DNA from: Apostichopus japonicus
Taxonomy: Eukaryota > Echinodermata > Holothuroidea > Aspidochirotida > Stichopodidae
Length of the DNA: 64,000 bases
Assembly (NCBI RefSeq): GCF_037975245.1
Contig: NC_092574.1
Span: forward strand, 12,177,213 to 12,241,212
Reading direction: 5' to 3'
Part shown: positions 50,301-64,000 of the stretch, piece after piece
How positions within the stretch are numbered: position 1 is the stretch's first letter
Layout of the letters: every line of letters starts with the position of its first letter
Translations under genes and position numbers: made by a program
The notes under the pieces: model-generated
The model's input: only the letters and a program-made list of their open reading frames with translations
Told to the model about the DNA's origin: nothing
The model's database searches: none

Positions 50301-51840
50301 TAGATCTATCCATGCTTCAAATTGAGTTTTCACAATTTGACCATTTTTACCTAAATAACCTTTGACCTTCACCAAAAACAATAGGCTTCTTGTACTTGTG
50401 ATGCATCTATACATACATACTGTACCAACTATGAGATCTGTCCAATAAAGCTTACTGTCATGAGAAACTGTGTTTACAAGCTAGGATCACAAACATAGTA
50501 CTCCTACCAATGCACACGCACACATATGCCATCGTGAGTGGAAAGTTTCAACATCATTGAAACCAAACATTAAAAATGAACTCAGTCATAATGCCAAAGT
50601 CTGTGTACACGAGTAGTCCTGAGCTTAAACCCCAAATGATACGTTGAGGGACTAAATGTACCGGTATACAAAGTCTAGGGTGCATGCATTTTTTTAGTAA
50701 ATGAACTGCATTCGGGATGAGGCATTGAACCATGCATGAATACTCAGTCAATCTCTTGAAGTGATTGCATGCTAAATTCCTGGGTACAACTTACATACCA
50801 AATAATAGATCAATATTCAAACTTAGTAGTGTGGCATTTTTCTCAATTGTTGCATATGCGGTTTCCATGAAAAAAGTGATAGCTAAATTAACTAAACTGA
50901 CATGAATATTGGACAACATGTACACTAAGTATTGACATCAAATAGGGAACTGCACTGTCAAGACTCCCACTTGCAATTTATGAAACAATTATCTGGACTT
51001 ATTTATGTTCATTCTCTTGTCAGAAAAGATGGCTTAAATTTGGCACAATTTGAGGAATGCATGAATGCAGAATGAGAACACCACAGCAGATATGCTCCAC
51101 TTTATTGCAAGAAGTACAGGGCTGCAATTTCAAGGTCGACACAGGATATCAAAATACTGTAACTTTGAGCTGCTGGTTCATGCTGACCATGGGATGCAGA
51201 GAGAAATGGCTTATATGGAAATAAGGAGCTCCCACAAGCATATATTGCAAACATCCCAGTTGTCTTTAATATTCAGTAAGTATTGACTGTGAGATATATT
51301 TTAAATCCCTATGACATGAAGTTAGTTTTCTAAAGTCTTCCCTTTAATATCCTCTAAGTCTGATCAACACACACTATACATAATATAAATTTGCTGTACT
51401 AAGTTTCAACACGAACAAAGATGATGAAAATTTGCTGTTTATTTTCAAAAACTGTAAACGATCTAAGGCAACGGCTAACAAAGTAATGTAAGAAAGACTT
51501 TCCACTTCCCACCAAGTCCACTGCCAAACCTTTTGTTTTACTTTGCTACTTCCACCATCATAGAATGTTATCAGAATTGAAATGACTTTATGTGTAGTCT
51601 TGAAAACCAAATGTACTGTAAATCTGCCATCTGGCAGGCTGGAATGAGTTGTAGGTAGGATTGTGAAGCAAAGACTTGAGGTGTTAACACACCATCACAT
51701 TTTAACCTTGATTATGATGTGTTTATTTGTACCTTTTGCAACAATGTCAATATCAAAATGTGAGGCTTTAAAAAAATATTTACATGGAATGTACTTCAGT
51801 GAAACTTTGACATATGATTGAAATGTTGTTTTGGTTTGTT
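47360..51840. other. No supported gene; possible HMMR intron
   Basis: Unique AT-rich sequence with GGCCTACTAGGCCTAGTACT-type short repeats near 48260-48330. Short open frames only. HMMR continuation exons were looked for and not recognised. Confidence 0.45.
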
Positions 51841-51844
51841 GTAG

Positions 51845-51944
51845 GTTAACGAGAGCTGATGGAATTTCTCCACAAGAGAAGGAAGTACTGTCATCAATAC
51901 TTCCTGCAGACATAAATCTGCAGACAGAAGAATATTTTTACTGA
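51845..51944 (+). CDS. Weak candidate terminal exon
   Basis: After a pyrimidine-rich GTTGTAG acceptor an open frame LTRADGISPQEKEVLSSILP, then ADINLQTEEYFY, runs to TGA at 51942. Hydrophilic with helix-forming composition. Not recognised; no upstream exon identified. Could be chance. Confidence 0.3.
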
Positions 51945-52342
51945 AGATCAAAATTTTCAATGAAAGGAAAGGCTTTCGATTAAAATTGTACAAACAACTT
52001 CTGTACGTACAATGAGGACTAGATTTATATGTCATTGCTTGGAGCCAGGTACGGTGCATTCTATGAGTTTGAATTTTTCTTTTTAGTTTCTGGACAGGTA
52101 TATGACATGCAGCATTCAAATTAAAATTTGTTAATGAATTTTCTTCCTTTACAGCATCATAAAATTCATTATTAATAATCCATTTATACAAATTCTTATG
52201 TTGCTGTATTTGAGAATAATTTTCGTTAGTAAAACAAAGATTTTAATCATATTCATTGCATTAACTATTATTCATGTAACTCCCTTACTTCACTGTATCA
52301 AATAAAACATTGTTTCACCAATCCATTATTCCAGTTGTTATA

Positions 52343-53686
52343 CTGCTGGGAGGGGAGACACCAAGGTCTTTTAATACTTCAGTTACCCAATTAATGCTAA
52401 CTAGACGCTCAATAATGCTTCCCACAATGGGGATGTTGGGTCTAGCAAACCTTAAGTCTAGTGGACCCTCAATGCAATGGGCATCCTCCCCCCCCCCCCC
52501 CATGTTGGTACTGCATGTGGTATACTTTTGTTAGTGAAACTAAGAGTTTCATCTTAGTCATTACATTGAGGGATGCTCTTTATGAAACTCCTTTACTTCA
52601 CTGCAGCGTATTGGTAATCAACTATTCTAGTTGTAATGTTGCTAGTACTGTATTTGAGAATCCTTTTGTTAGTGAAACGAAGAGTTTAATGCTATCCATT
52701 ACATTTAGGAGTACTCTCTAAGTGTCTACCTTCACAACATCATATAATAAATTATTAACAATCCATTATCTCTTTATATTTATGGCAGAGCTGTAGTCGA
52801 GTCCAACTAGCCAGAGCCCGATCCAAGTCCGAGTCCATCTTGTCTGAGCCAAATACAAGACCCCTCAAGTCCGAGCCGACTCCAGATACCAAAGATCACC
52901 TTTGGTAAAACTTCTTGAACTGTTATGATAATTATGCACCCAGGAGGAAATTTACCTCATGCTATAATTTTTTCGGACCAGATAAGTGACAGCAAGCTCT
53001 TCCTGGTTCATAAATGTTATAAAACTACTGGGAGGGGAGACACCAAGGTCCTTCAATACTTCAGTTACCCAATAAATGCTAACTAGACGCTCAGTAATGC
53101 TTCCCACAATGGGGGTGTTGGGTCTAGCAAGTCTAGTGGACCCTCAATATAATGGGCATCCCTCTCGTTGGTACTGCATGTGGTATCCTTTTGTTAGTGA
53201 AACTAAGAGTTTTATCCTAGTCATTACATTGAGGGATGCTCTTTATTAAACTCCCTTTCTTCACTGCATCGTATTGGTGATCCATTATTTTAGCTGTAAT
53301 GTTGCTAGTACTGTATTTGAGAATCCTTTTGTTAGTGAAACAAAGAGTTTAATGCTATCCATTACATTTAGGAGTTAACTTTCTAAGTCTCTACCTTCTC
53401 AACATCATATATAAATTATTAACAATCCATTATCTTTTTATATTTATGGCAGAGCTGTAGTCGAGTCCAATTAGCCAGAGTTTGAGCCAAGTCCGAGCCC
53501 ACTTGGTATGAGCCAAATCCAAGACCCTTCAAGTCCGAGCCGACTCCAGATATTCAAATATGATCACCTTTGGTAAAAATTCTTGAACTGTTATGGTAAT
53601 TATGCACCCAGGAGGAAATTTACCTCATGCTATAATTTTTTCGGACCAGATAAGTGGCAGCAAGCTTTTCCTGGTTCATAAATGTT
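52343..53686. repeat. Tandem duplication, about 0.68-kb unit
   Basis: Copy 1 52343-about 53021, copy 2 53026-53686. Both start CTGGGAGGGGAGACACCAAG and end CTTCCTGGTTCATAAATG-like. Each copy contains two diverged inner repeats of CTTTTGTTAGTGAAAC..GAGTTT and a GAGTCCGAG-type stretch. A further inner-repeat copy at 52200-52340 precedes copy 1. Confidence 0.9.
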
Positions 53687-53689
53687 CAG

Positions 53690-56600
53690 CCCGGGCGCTC
53701 AACTTTCAAACCATGCAGGGAGAGGCAAAATCACATTCAAACCACGACCACCGCCAGGTTAGAACGTGCTTGTGAGAACCCTGCTCTACTAAAAGTGAAA
53801 TTCTAGTTACATTTAGGATTGCTCATTAAGATTTTCAAATCATCATCATTGTCATGGTTGCTACTTTTTCTGATGTCATCATCATTTGTGAATTATTGTT
53901 ATTGTTGCCATGTTACATTTGCCAGTATCAATTTTGCTTATTGTTCTCTCAAAATTGCAGAGTAGAAGGAAGAAATGTTAGCTAATAGTTATTATACCAT
54001 ATGTTCTTGGTCTCTAAATTGTTTACGCTGAGGTCAGTATGAACAGAAGTGTTTATAATAGTTTTCCTTTCTGTTAAAGTATTTTCTGAATCATTTCATT
54101 AATTTTATATTTATACTGGAATTTTCAGTAGGTGTTGGCTTCATTGAGGGTCAAAGGCTACTCAAGGTCAGTAGAGTAACATAGAGCATCTAACTCAACA
54201 AGGAAAAGTTGGTAGTCATATGTAGTGCATATAGGTTTCTGACATTGAGTACTATTCTATAAACAGTATAGCAGAAACCCATTTGAGATAACTAGATATC
54301 TGAACTGAAAGCCATGTTAACATGATAGTTCAATATTGGAATGATGAATGGAAGTTTGTATGCAGGTGTATCATGTGCTGAGTGCTCTTAGCCAAGTCAA
54401 AGGTTATTTGAAGCCAATATAGGTAAAATCTGAAAACCTTCATGATCCCATACTATCTAGTATCTGACTAGTAGCTGCTTTAATAGCTGAATCTTAGGGC
54501 AATTAATATATTTATCAGAACAAGTAATGTACCTCAAAAGACTTCTTAAGCTCTTTTGAGCCCCATTCAATATGTCAGTGTATTAACTTCATCATTCTTT
54601 TAACAAATTTACTCCAAATTGCTAGTTTCATGTTCTGGCAATGAACCTTTGTCATATCATGTTGCATGAGTGCTGTAACTGGTTTACAAGCTTGCAAAAG
54701 TCTTAAAAGGAGGATAGGGTGTTGGGATAAATAGTTCAAAATAATATTAACAAAATTGTACCATATTTTGCTTTTCTTTTTTCCCATATGTTGCCACTGC
54801 TTGAATAAGACTAGTTGATAGGACTTTTTGTGAGCTCCACCTTTGACAACAAGGTACAGTAGACTTCAACTGCATCTTGTTGGCAACATCCTAGGAAAGT
54901 TTCAATAAACACAGATGTTTCTATAAATGAGGAATCTGATGAACATTCCAATACTGCAAGTCTTTATTGGACATTTCAGCAGGAGGCAATAACCATTTCT
55001 GCTATCGTTACATACTGTAGGTCCTTCATAAAATGCCACTTAAAGAACTGTATTACAGTACTTCCTTGGAAGGTGAATTTATTGTCAAATACAACATCTG
55101 TCAAATATTTAGTTTCCCAACCTGTCCAACACCTCCCCCCCCCCACCACTCCATTTATCTCGAGTAGTTTACAGAAACTGGGACAGAACATTTTTTGTGG
55201 GAAACAAGGTTAAATTATGTTGTTTGAGGTATTGAGCATTTATCTATATGTCCCTTTCGAATCTAGATAGGAGGAAGTAGCAAACAATGCAAGGAAAACA
55301 TGAAGTTCAAGTGGAAGGTTTAATTGCTTTTACCCAAAACATTGCTATATTCATTGATAAATATAATCCACTTCAAATTCAGTACCGTTATACAACATGC
55401 AAGAGAGTTATGATATTGATGTACTTTCTGAATTTAGACCATTGCAGGTGAACAAGTTTAACATTGGTTTTTAATTTGACTGTATGTAGAAAACACCGGT
55501 TACATAATGAACCTCAGATACAATGTCGTGCAAATGCATATTACTGCTAGGAGCTGTTTAACAAACAGTGAAAGAAAAAATTATTACTTGACTATCAAAA
55601 GATTCGCAGAACTCCACTCCTTCAACAATATTTACAGTGGTGCAGATTTCAAAGCAGTGTAAGGGCAACAACTGCCTATCTCTTTAAGAAATTTCCAAGT
55701 GCTTTCATTTCTAGCATTTGCATATGTTCAAAAGAAAAATGACAAATTAAAAGATGTGGTCTTTTCAACATGTTACCACATCTCCCCCCCCCCCCCCCTC
55801 TCTCCCCCTTCAAAAAAGTATTGCATGTACAGCAGTAACCCTTTTTGTACATGTGCAATATATGGGGCAGAGCCTTATTCATGACTTGACCAAGCCCTTT
55901 ATCCATTTGAATAGCACAAGTTATGTCAGTGGTATTCACATCAATACCTCATAGAAAATGTGCTTCATGGTGAATTTTCTAGCTGATAGCATGAATGTGA
56001 ATGAGCTGAAGTTGTTGAAGTTGCTTTGTTTATATATTTCTGAAAGTAACATGAAATTTCATATTGATATTTTTAATGAAAATATTTGCATTTATCAGTA
56101 ATAAACAGAAAGAAGACATAATGATTTTTGCTAAAGTGTCTTATCTCTGCCTCTTATGTTAAAATTGTGTTCATTGGTTGGTCCTTGTACTTCGAACATA
56201 TTGCTCCCTAACTCAGCAAACCAATATTCGATCTGAAGATGCTAATTCAGACAGCTTACTGTTCTAGCAAGTTCTCGACCAATTATATTGATGAATTTGC
56301 ATCTGGATGAATTTGCACTGGATGAATTTGAATCATGCCAACTATGTAAGGAGCCATTTCTTTAAACCTTGCAAGACTGTGCGAAAAATATATCATTCAG
56401 TGGTCTGCATGGTATCGAATCTCCATGATGACCACTCATGAACGACCCTTCGACCGCGGACCTGCAGTAGGCTATAGTTGCTGAAAAACCTGACGTGACA
56501 TAGCGCATAGGCCGAGATATGTCATGATATTTCAAAGCAACTTACCAGATTGTCTTTTTTCTTCTATTTCTCTAAACTATTTGATGACCATATCAAGACA

Positions 56601-57040
56601 TGGGGATCTCAAAATAAAGGATGCTGTGAAACTTTAGAGCAGCTTACAAGGCCTGGGAAGTGTTATTTCCAACGATCTAGGAGGTCTTTATAGCTGAAAA
56701 TTTCCCGTATGCTGAGCGCCAACCCATATGGTGGCACTCCACTCAGGTAGTAACAAGACGCCCTCCCAGGAATTGTTCAAGCCCCCCCCCCAAGCGCCCA
56801 CACCCTCCACTGGAACAATCCTGGCTACGTCACTGCATGTACTACAGGTTTATCTGATATCAAAGTGAAAGCGGCTTTCCACAAGAATAAAGAAAGCATA
56901 TCTACATTTTTGTGTAACACCTACACAACTCAATCCCCACGCAAACAAGACTACCTACGTATAGTTTTCATTGAGGATTCCAATAATTCCTGCAATTTCC
57001 TACCAATAACATATGGAAAGTCACTCCTGTTATCGTGGCG
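53690..57040. other. No gene seen
   Basis: AT-rich sequence; C runs near 55134 and 55784; a fragment CCTGGCTACGTCACTGCA near 56818 resembles the end of a dispersed repeat. Confidence 0.5.
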
Positions 57041-57044
57041 GAGC

Positions 57045-57410
57045 TAGGGGTATTGGTAAGAGGGGGTGAGAATGGTCTGTATGGGCGCTTTCGACTTTAT
57101 CTAAGCGGAGCGCCACCACAGGTTGGCGCAGAGCGTACAGGAATCTTTTGAGTAAAGATACTCCCTATATGGCCGGAAATGACCCTTTCCGGGCCTTGCT
57201 AATTTGCAGATAAACGAAGAATAAATAGGTGTCATCGCCAACAAAATGTGACAAATGTCAATAGGTAGATGAGAGCGCCATAAAAAAGTCAATACTCGCG
57301 AATAAGTAAAAAAAGTGATCAATAGCTGAAAAGGGCGCCAGCAGTCCATATTAGCCCGTTGAGGGGGGGGGGCATCCGCCCCCTGACTGTATTGACGCCC
57401 CGCTACTATT
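57045..57410 (+). repeat. GC-rich dispersed repeat, copy 2
   Basis: GGCGGAGCTAGGGGTATTGG start, TCTAAGCGGAGCGCCACCAC, GCGCAGAGCGTACAGGAATC, GCCGGAAATGACCCTT, GAAAAGGGCGCCAGC and GACGCCCCGCTACT end. Longest of the three copies. Confidence 0.88.
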
Positions 57411-57414
57411 GGGA

Positions 57415-58094
57415 GCTCAGTGTAGGAAGAGAAGGGGGGAGGGAGGGTATTTTTTAACGGTTTGGGTGAGCGTCTGCAATGATTCGTAATGACATGTTAT
57501 CACAAGCGTTCAACATGCTCAAATAAAAAGAATGAATGAGGAGGAATTCATATCACTTTTCAATCATTTTTTGAAACAAATTGAGCGAATTGATCGCTAG
57601 TAATCTTGAAATTGGTTTTATCACGGTCATTGTCATGTTTCTCATATGTACCTTTCTCATATAAAAGAATTCTGTACGTAATGTTATCAGAAATACTTTT
57701 AAAATGACACCAAAGAGATTAAAAATTCTTTTCGAATTTGTTAATAATATTGTCTTTTAAGAGACACCGTAGACACGTTGCTCGGTTGGGTTTACTGCAA
57801 TAGTGGCAAATGGAGACCAATATCCGCACTTAGTGGACCTAATGTTATAGTCGTGCATTGACCTTGAACAGAGGGGCCTACCGTGAAAACGTACGGAAAA
57901 TTCATCCTTTTATATCTCAGCGAGACAATTCCACTGGATACAATAATACGACTCAAAAGTCCTTAGATGTGGTTATCATAACAATCACAATAAAAGATAT
58001 GTATGAAAAGCAGATTAAAGATATGATGGAAACTCAAATGTGGACCAAAAAACGATGTCCCTACGGATGCCGTTTAGTGACATTTACATAATTA
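57415..58094. other. No gene seen
   Basis: A 77-codon open frame at 57858-58091 (ends CPYGCRLVTFT) is not recognised and has no coding support. Confidence 0.4.
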
Positions 58095-59160
<1,066 letters not shown>

Positions 59161-59227
59161 AACATACGAGGTTCGGTTGGGGAAGGGGGGGGGGTACTAG
59201 ACGGATTGACGGGGAAGAAGATTGGTA

Positions 59228-59560
59228 GCCAGTGGCGGAGCTAGGGATATTGGTCAGAGGGGCGAGAAAGGTCTGTACGGGCGCTTTCGACTTTATCTAA
59301 GCGGAGCGCCACCACAGGTTGGCGCAGAGCGTACAGAAATCTTTTGAGTAAAGATACTCCCTATATCGCCGGAAATGACCCTTTAGGTATAGGTGTCATC
59401 GCCAACAAAATGTGACAAATGTCAATAGGTAGATGAGAGCGCAATAAAAAAGTAAATAATCGCGAATAAGTAAAAAGTGTTGAATAGCTGAAAAGGGCGC
59501 CAGCTTCCCATTTGAGTCCGCCCCCCCCCCGCCTGACTGTATGGACGCTCCGTCACTGCC
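59228..59560 (+). repeat. GC-rich dispersed repeat, copy 3
   Basis: Same blocks as 57045-57410 with an internal deletion after CCGGAAATGACCCTTT. Preceded by AGCCAGTGGCGGAGCTAGGG and ending ACGCTCCGTCACTGCC. Confidence 0.88.
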
Positions 59561-59735
59561 TGTTATGACATTAGAAAAAAATACTGATATGAGATGAGTG
59601 TGGTATATACCTACTGACGACTGATAACAGTATTATAGTGCATGTTCTGGCCTTTTGACATCGTATGAATCTAGCAGACAACGTACAGGTACCGTCTGGT
59701 ACCATTATCCGTTTTGAGTGATATTTATGGGTTCT

Positions 59736-60630
59736 AGGACAAAATCCCCCGGACAAAATTCCCCCAGACAATATCCCACTGACCCATACAAAGCCTGCCT
59801 GCAACAACCAGCGATGGCCCAGGTGTGACAGTCAAGGCATGGGACATTGCACTGGTTAGGGTACCGTTCAGGGGATTGGTCAGGGGACTGGTCAGGGTAC
59901 TAGTGAGGGTACTGGCGAGTGTAACTGTGAGGGCTCCTGTTAGGATACCTGTGAGGGTACCGGTCAAGGTACTGGTCATGTGACTGGTCAGGGTACCGGT
60001 CATCATACTGGTCACTCTACCAGTCAGGGTTCCACTCAGAGTACTGGTTAGGGTACTGGTCAGGATACCAGTCCGGATACTGGTCAGGGGACTAGTCCGG
60101 AGTTCATTGAGGGTAATTGCAAGGCTACCTGTTAGTGTGGCCATGGGATATAGCTCCATGGTGTGACATTTGAGGGACCGGTCAAGGTACTGGTCAAATT
60201 ACTGTTTATTGTACCAGTACTAGTAAGGGTACGTGTCAGAGTATGTGTCAGGGTGCCTTTCAGGATACCAGTTGGGATACCGGTCGAGGTACCGGCCGGG
60301 GTACAGTCCAGGGTACTGGTCAGGGAGGAGTACCGGTGGGGGTAACTTTCAGGCTCACTATTAAGGTACCGGTCGGGGTATGGTCGGAGTACTGGTCCGG
60401 GAACCACTGAGAGTACCAATGGAAATACTGGTGAGGGTACCGGATGACGGTACTGGATGACGATACCGGGGACCGGGATGACGCATTTTTGTAAAGAATT
60501 GATGGGATTTTTTATAGCTTGGGGAGATTTTGGCTTGGGTGGATTTTGTCCTAGGGGGATTTTGTCCAGGGGGATTTTGTTTCTGGGGGATTTTGTCCTA
60601 GGGGGACTTTGTCTGGGGGATTTTGTCCTG
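59736..60630. mobile_element. TIR element with GGGGGATTTTGTCC multimer ends and minisatellite core
   Basis: Left end AGGACAAAATCCCCCGGACA followed by a second degenerate copy; right end has six or seven GGGGGATTTTGTCC copies (60535-60630) in inverse orientation. Between them lies the 12-bp minisatellite. No transposase. Looks like a foldback-type element with multimeric termini. Confidence 0.7.
59855..60450. repeat. 12-bp minisatellite (GGTACTGGTCAG family)
   Basis: Around 45 diverged units. Because the unit is 12 bp, minus-strand frames read as LTGT/LTST repeats with few stops; this is a by-product rather than a gene. Confidence 0.88.
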
Positions 60631-60639
60631 TCACCCTAT

Positions 60640-63633
60640 TTAGGTATTAGTATTGGACCAAAAACAGTATTAATGTCGGCACAAAACAAACGTTAAAGAA
60701 AGCTCAAATGTTGTTTGTCCATCTCTAACATCCCTGGTGGAACCATGGAAATATTTGAAAATTGTCAGCACTGTGGCAAATCCCCAGACATTTTGATATG
60801 TTACCATTATAGTTAACAAATTGGGTAAGCCTGTTCAGGGAATGATGATAAGCAGCCCCTCCACTTTTATGTTTTTGACAAAATACTATACACTCAAAGC
60901 CAGATTTTTAAAGCAAAAAAATTATGGCTCAGGAACTAATGGTGTACTGGCAGTTTTGAACTAGAATCGACAGTGAATATTACATGAATTTCATCAGAAC
61001 ATAATTTAAGTAATGTATAAATGCATGCACAGTTGCAACTGTTCACTGTATGTTTATTTTTTTCACTCCTCAGAGGAATACTGCTACAAACAGTCAAACA
61101 ACAAACAATTTTCAATTGATCAGGAATACAACAGAAAGTGTCCCTTTCTGTACACTACTGTGCAGTATACTGTGTTGCTGACTCAAAACATAAACAGAGA
61201 TAGAGGCAGTGAATGTGATTGCTTAAAATTCATCAAAAATTGTTGACGATTTGCTTTTTTAACCTTCTACCCAGAAATCTGGCTTATTACCAAACACATA
61301 CAGTAGTGGAGATTAGCATGATATTAATAGACGAGACACAATAAAAATTGTACAATCATATTCAAGCAGTTGATTGTATTTTCAATCCCAGTTTATATTT
61401 TCCACAAGATTTATTTCACATAAACCAAGATACTTGCACTATTACATGACCTCAATTTACTGACCTCTCTCATACATGAGAAACATTTTGGGAACTAACT
61501 TATACCTCAAGTATTTATCTAGACTTACCAGTATAGGAACATGTATCCAATAACGTAACCAATGCAAATTACCACAATATCATGGAGTTTCCATGCTTGG
61601 AGGGACAAAATTATACACAATACCCCTGGATTGCACAATTTCATACCTATAGTTACAAATGTTGTGGTTTTACAGTATGTTTCATTGGGCTGCACTAGGT
61701 TTCCATGACATTGGTGCTAGTTGCATGTGCCTTTGCTGTATTCACTCCCCTCAATTTTGAGGGGAAATAATTTAATTTTGTTTAAAGAATAAACTGGTTC
61801 TTGGTGTAATAAAAGACCACAAGCTTTCAGTAATTAAGCAAGGCCTAACATTGTAAACTTTTCCCATAGCATAACCCCTGAACCCCACTTGTAGAATTGT
61901 GAAACTGTGGTTCAGAAACAATGCAGTGTACCCCTGGAGATTTTGAGGGATAAAAGTTTGAAAGATTTTTATAATAGTAATCTGCTTAACAAATACCCTT
62001 AGTCCTGCACAAGTATCTGTGTGGTGGTTGTTGAAAATTACTGTACTATGGCTTGCTGATCTTGCTTGGAATACAAAATTAAAACATCTTAAAACATGAG
62101 TAATGCATTTAAGAACAGTTAAAGCAAGGTAAGGCAGCAAAATATCCAGTAACCTCAACACTTAACCATCAGGACCACTTTAGTTGTATAACAAGTTCCA
62201 TGTTCTTGACAAGCAGCTGCAAATGTTCCCTAATACTTACAAAAACATGTAGTGCCACAATGTCACCAAACTAAAATATTTCAAGAAGTACATTGCAAAT
62301 GAATGAGTCCATTTATACAGTTAAATATGTAGAAGACTTCCCATGAAGACTGGTCTGCATTCTCTTGGTTCTGTCTGCTTGAAGCTTATAATATTAATTT
62401 CCTCTATCTTTTATATGGTGTAACAGTGTAACATATCCTGGAACTAGTTAGTTTTCTGTTACTGCTACTACATTACTGTGCCAATCCAACAACTATTCCC
62501 AGCAACTTCCTAACTCCATTGAAAGATGTGCTGTGTCCCAGAGGATATACATGAGATGTGTGAATCTACTTCGCGATTTACAGGACATACTTTTGCTTTG
62601 CTTGGCATCGGCTTCTATGCAAGCTTTTAATTGATAAGCCCAACAAGGAGCTACTGTATACCACTATGTACAGCATGATGAAAAGCTTGGTTGATGATTG
62701 TATTCATCCCACTGTAAACTGTGTGATAATCGTGCCTGGCATTTCTAATTAGAGCATATCCTTTGCTGTATTAGCCTGTAGATCTATCCATCTGTTGGTA
62801 CAAAAAGAAAAGCTTTCTCTTAAAGATATGCTGATTTGGTCCCAATTATAGCACGCGCAATATAGCTTGGAATGTTTTGCGATTACCGAATAGACCTCAC
62901 ATGACCTCACACTCTACAAATGAAGGAAACAATGAACTGCTTTACAAAACTAAATCTCCTGTAATTCAGCCAATATTTTAATCATCTCACAACCTTTCAT
63001 ATATACTATTTTCACTGTAAATTTCAATTCGTTTATCCATCCCATTTTGGGCCCATTAATTCTTGATTCATCTTGCCTTGTATACAACATAACACATTTT
63101 ATTTATGCAGCCATGCATTCAATTGGAGCTGAAACAGCTCCCTACCATAGCAAGTGCTTTTAAAAGTTGCAAGTCATTCAAGCTTTACCAATTGTAAAGA
63201 TTTCAAAATTTAAATATGCATGTACATTTTATGTGGACCTAGCCTGACAATTTGGTGTTGTCTTGCATTGACCTAAGATTAAAAACCAGTGAGTGGATAT
63301 AGCTCTAGTGTAGTTAAATACTATGGAGATAGAGGAAAAGATACCACCACATTAACCAGATCATACAAAAGTTTTCATCCCTTCTGATTGTTTCTTTCTT
63401 CATTCCATAACTTTGGAATAAATTACCTCAGATGTTACTCGTATTTGAGATAATAGAGTCCTATGGTATCAAGTTTATGCGATGTCAAACCTACAGAATA
63501 TTAACTTCTTTTTGGTTAATTCAGAAAATGTCTTCCATTTTGCTGTCAATGATGCAGTAGGTCACCACATCAGTCTGTCCCAGACGGCATCTGTGCTCTA
63601 GCTATGATTGCTGCCGTTCCAACATTGACTTTT
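60640..63633. other. No supported gene
   Basis: AT-rich sequence. The longest open frame (61772-62161, minus, 129 codons) has no recognisable domain or start context. Confidence 0.45.
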
Positions 63634-63729
63634 TCACTGCATGGCAGCTACATCGTACAGTGTTATTCCCTTGGATAGTGGGCTGTTGTCATTCATCTTG
63701 AGATTGAGAATGTTGATCATCAAATTTGT
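63634..63729 (-). CDS. Weak candidate terminal exon
   Basis: Minus strand. After a TTTTCTCAG acceptor, TNLMINILNLKMNDNSPLSK, then GITLYDVAAMQ and TGA: 32 codons including the stop. Composition is protein-like, but the family is not recognised and no partner exon was found; the upstream part would lie beyond or near the right window edge. Confidence 0.35.
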   Translation of the reverse strand, partial: TNLMINILNLKMNDNSPLSKGITLYDVAAMQ

Positions 63730-64000
63730 CTGAGAAAACATTAACAGTGCCAATCAAATAAATATCAAATGGTCAGAGTGTAGATGTGCATTATTTCAAT
63801 TTTTATCGTACACTTCTCTCCAATATATTTTGGGCCAATACAGAGCTCAGATCTTTAACACTGAATATTGCACATTTAGTCAACTTGGTATTACTTATGG
63901 ATCTAAATAGACTTAACAAAATGACTTACAGTATATGCAAGGGAGGGGATAGAGGCTTTATCAAATTTTTGTGTTATATAGATTTTTGGAGGATGTTAAC

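Noticed and set aside
51065-51286. 73-codon plus-strand frame as a possible exon
   Set aside because: No recognisable family; acceptor and donor words are present but the frame does not connect with any neighbour.
59734-60419. Two long minus-strand open frames reading as Thr-rich LTGT/LTST repeats
   Set aside because: They follow a 12-bp minisatellite whose unit length is a multiple of three, so stops are avoided by chance of the unit.
61772-62161. 129-codon minus-strand open frame
   Set aside because: Longest frame in its region, but composition and lack of any motif suit chance in AT-rich DNA.

Overview
The window looks like nuclear DNA from an invertebrate animal. Coding sequence comes in short exons with GT/AG boundaries and matching phases, separated by long AT-rich introns. 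There are several long (TA)n microsatellites and many kinds of retrotransposon and foldback repeat. The gene content (a C3-type complement/thioester family, a Gal3ST-like sulfotransferase, SUMO, an HMMR/RHAMM-like coiled-coil gene, a SAMD3-like family) and the GGCCTA-rich stretches would suit a marine deuterostome such as an echinoderm. That assignment is an inference and was not tested.

Left part (0-14 kb): the 3' three exons of a trypsin-fold serine protease. Its second intron holds an apparently recent Penelope-like retroelement in a (TA)n tract, with two 280-bp terminal repeats that look identical. A decayed galactose-3-O-sulfotransferase-like gene follows on the minus strand, then a degenerate AT-rich array and a broken Ty3/Gypsy integrase fragment.

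Complement-like part (14-22 kb): four minus-strand exons encode the MG2-MG3/4 part of a thioester (C3/A2M) protein. About 900 bp away, four plus-strand exons encode a C345C/NTR domain ending in a stop. The two halves of a C3-type protein therefore point away from each other, and no thioester domain was found between them. A nearly perfect 157-bp palindrome lies just beside them.

Middle part (25-34 kb): the first three exons of a SUMO2/3-type gene (the last two exons were not found), then a SAMD3-like gene of uncharacterised function. One exon of the SAMD3-like gene sits upstream in inverted orientation and shares a 36-bp identical segment with it. The last exon and 3' flank of this gene are followed by decayed tandem copies.

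Right part (39-64 kb): a plus-strand HMMR/RHAMM-like gene has six exons from ATG to 47 kb. All phases match, but a TAA codon lies in frame at the end of exon 2. Its introns hold L2/CR1-type LINE 3' fragments and a TTAA-flanked MITE. Beyond 47 kb almost everything is repeats: a 0.68-kb tandem duplication, a dispersed GC-rich repeat family with three copies in the window, a degenerate 145-155 bp array, and a TIR-bounded element with a 12-bp minisatellite core. Two weak candidate terminal exons complete the list.
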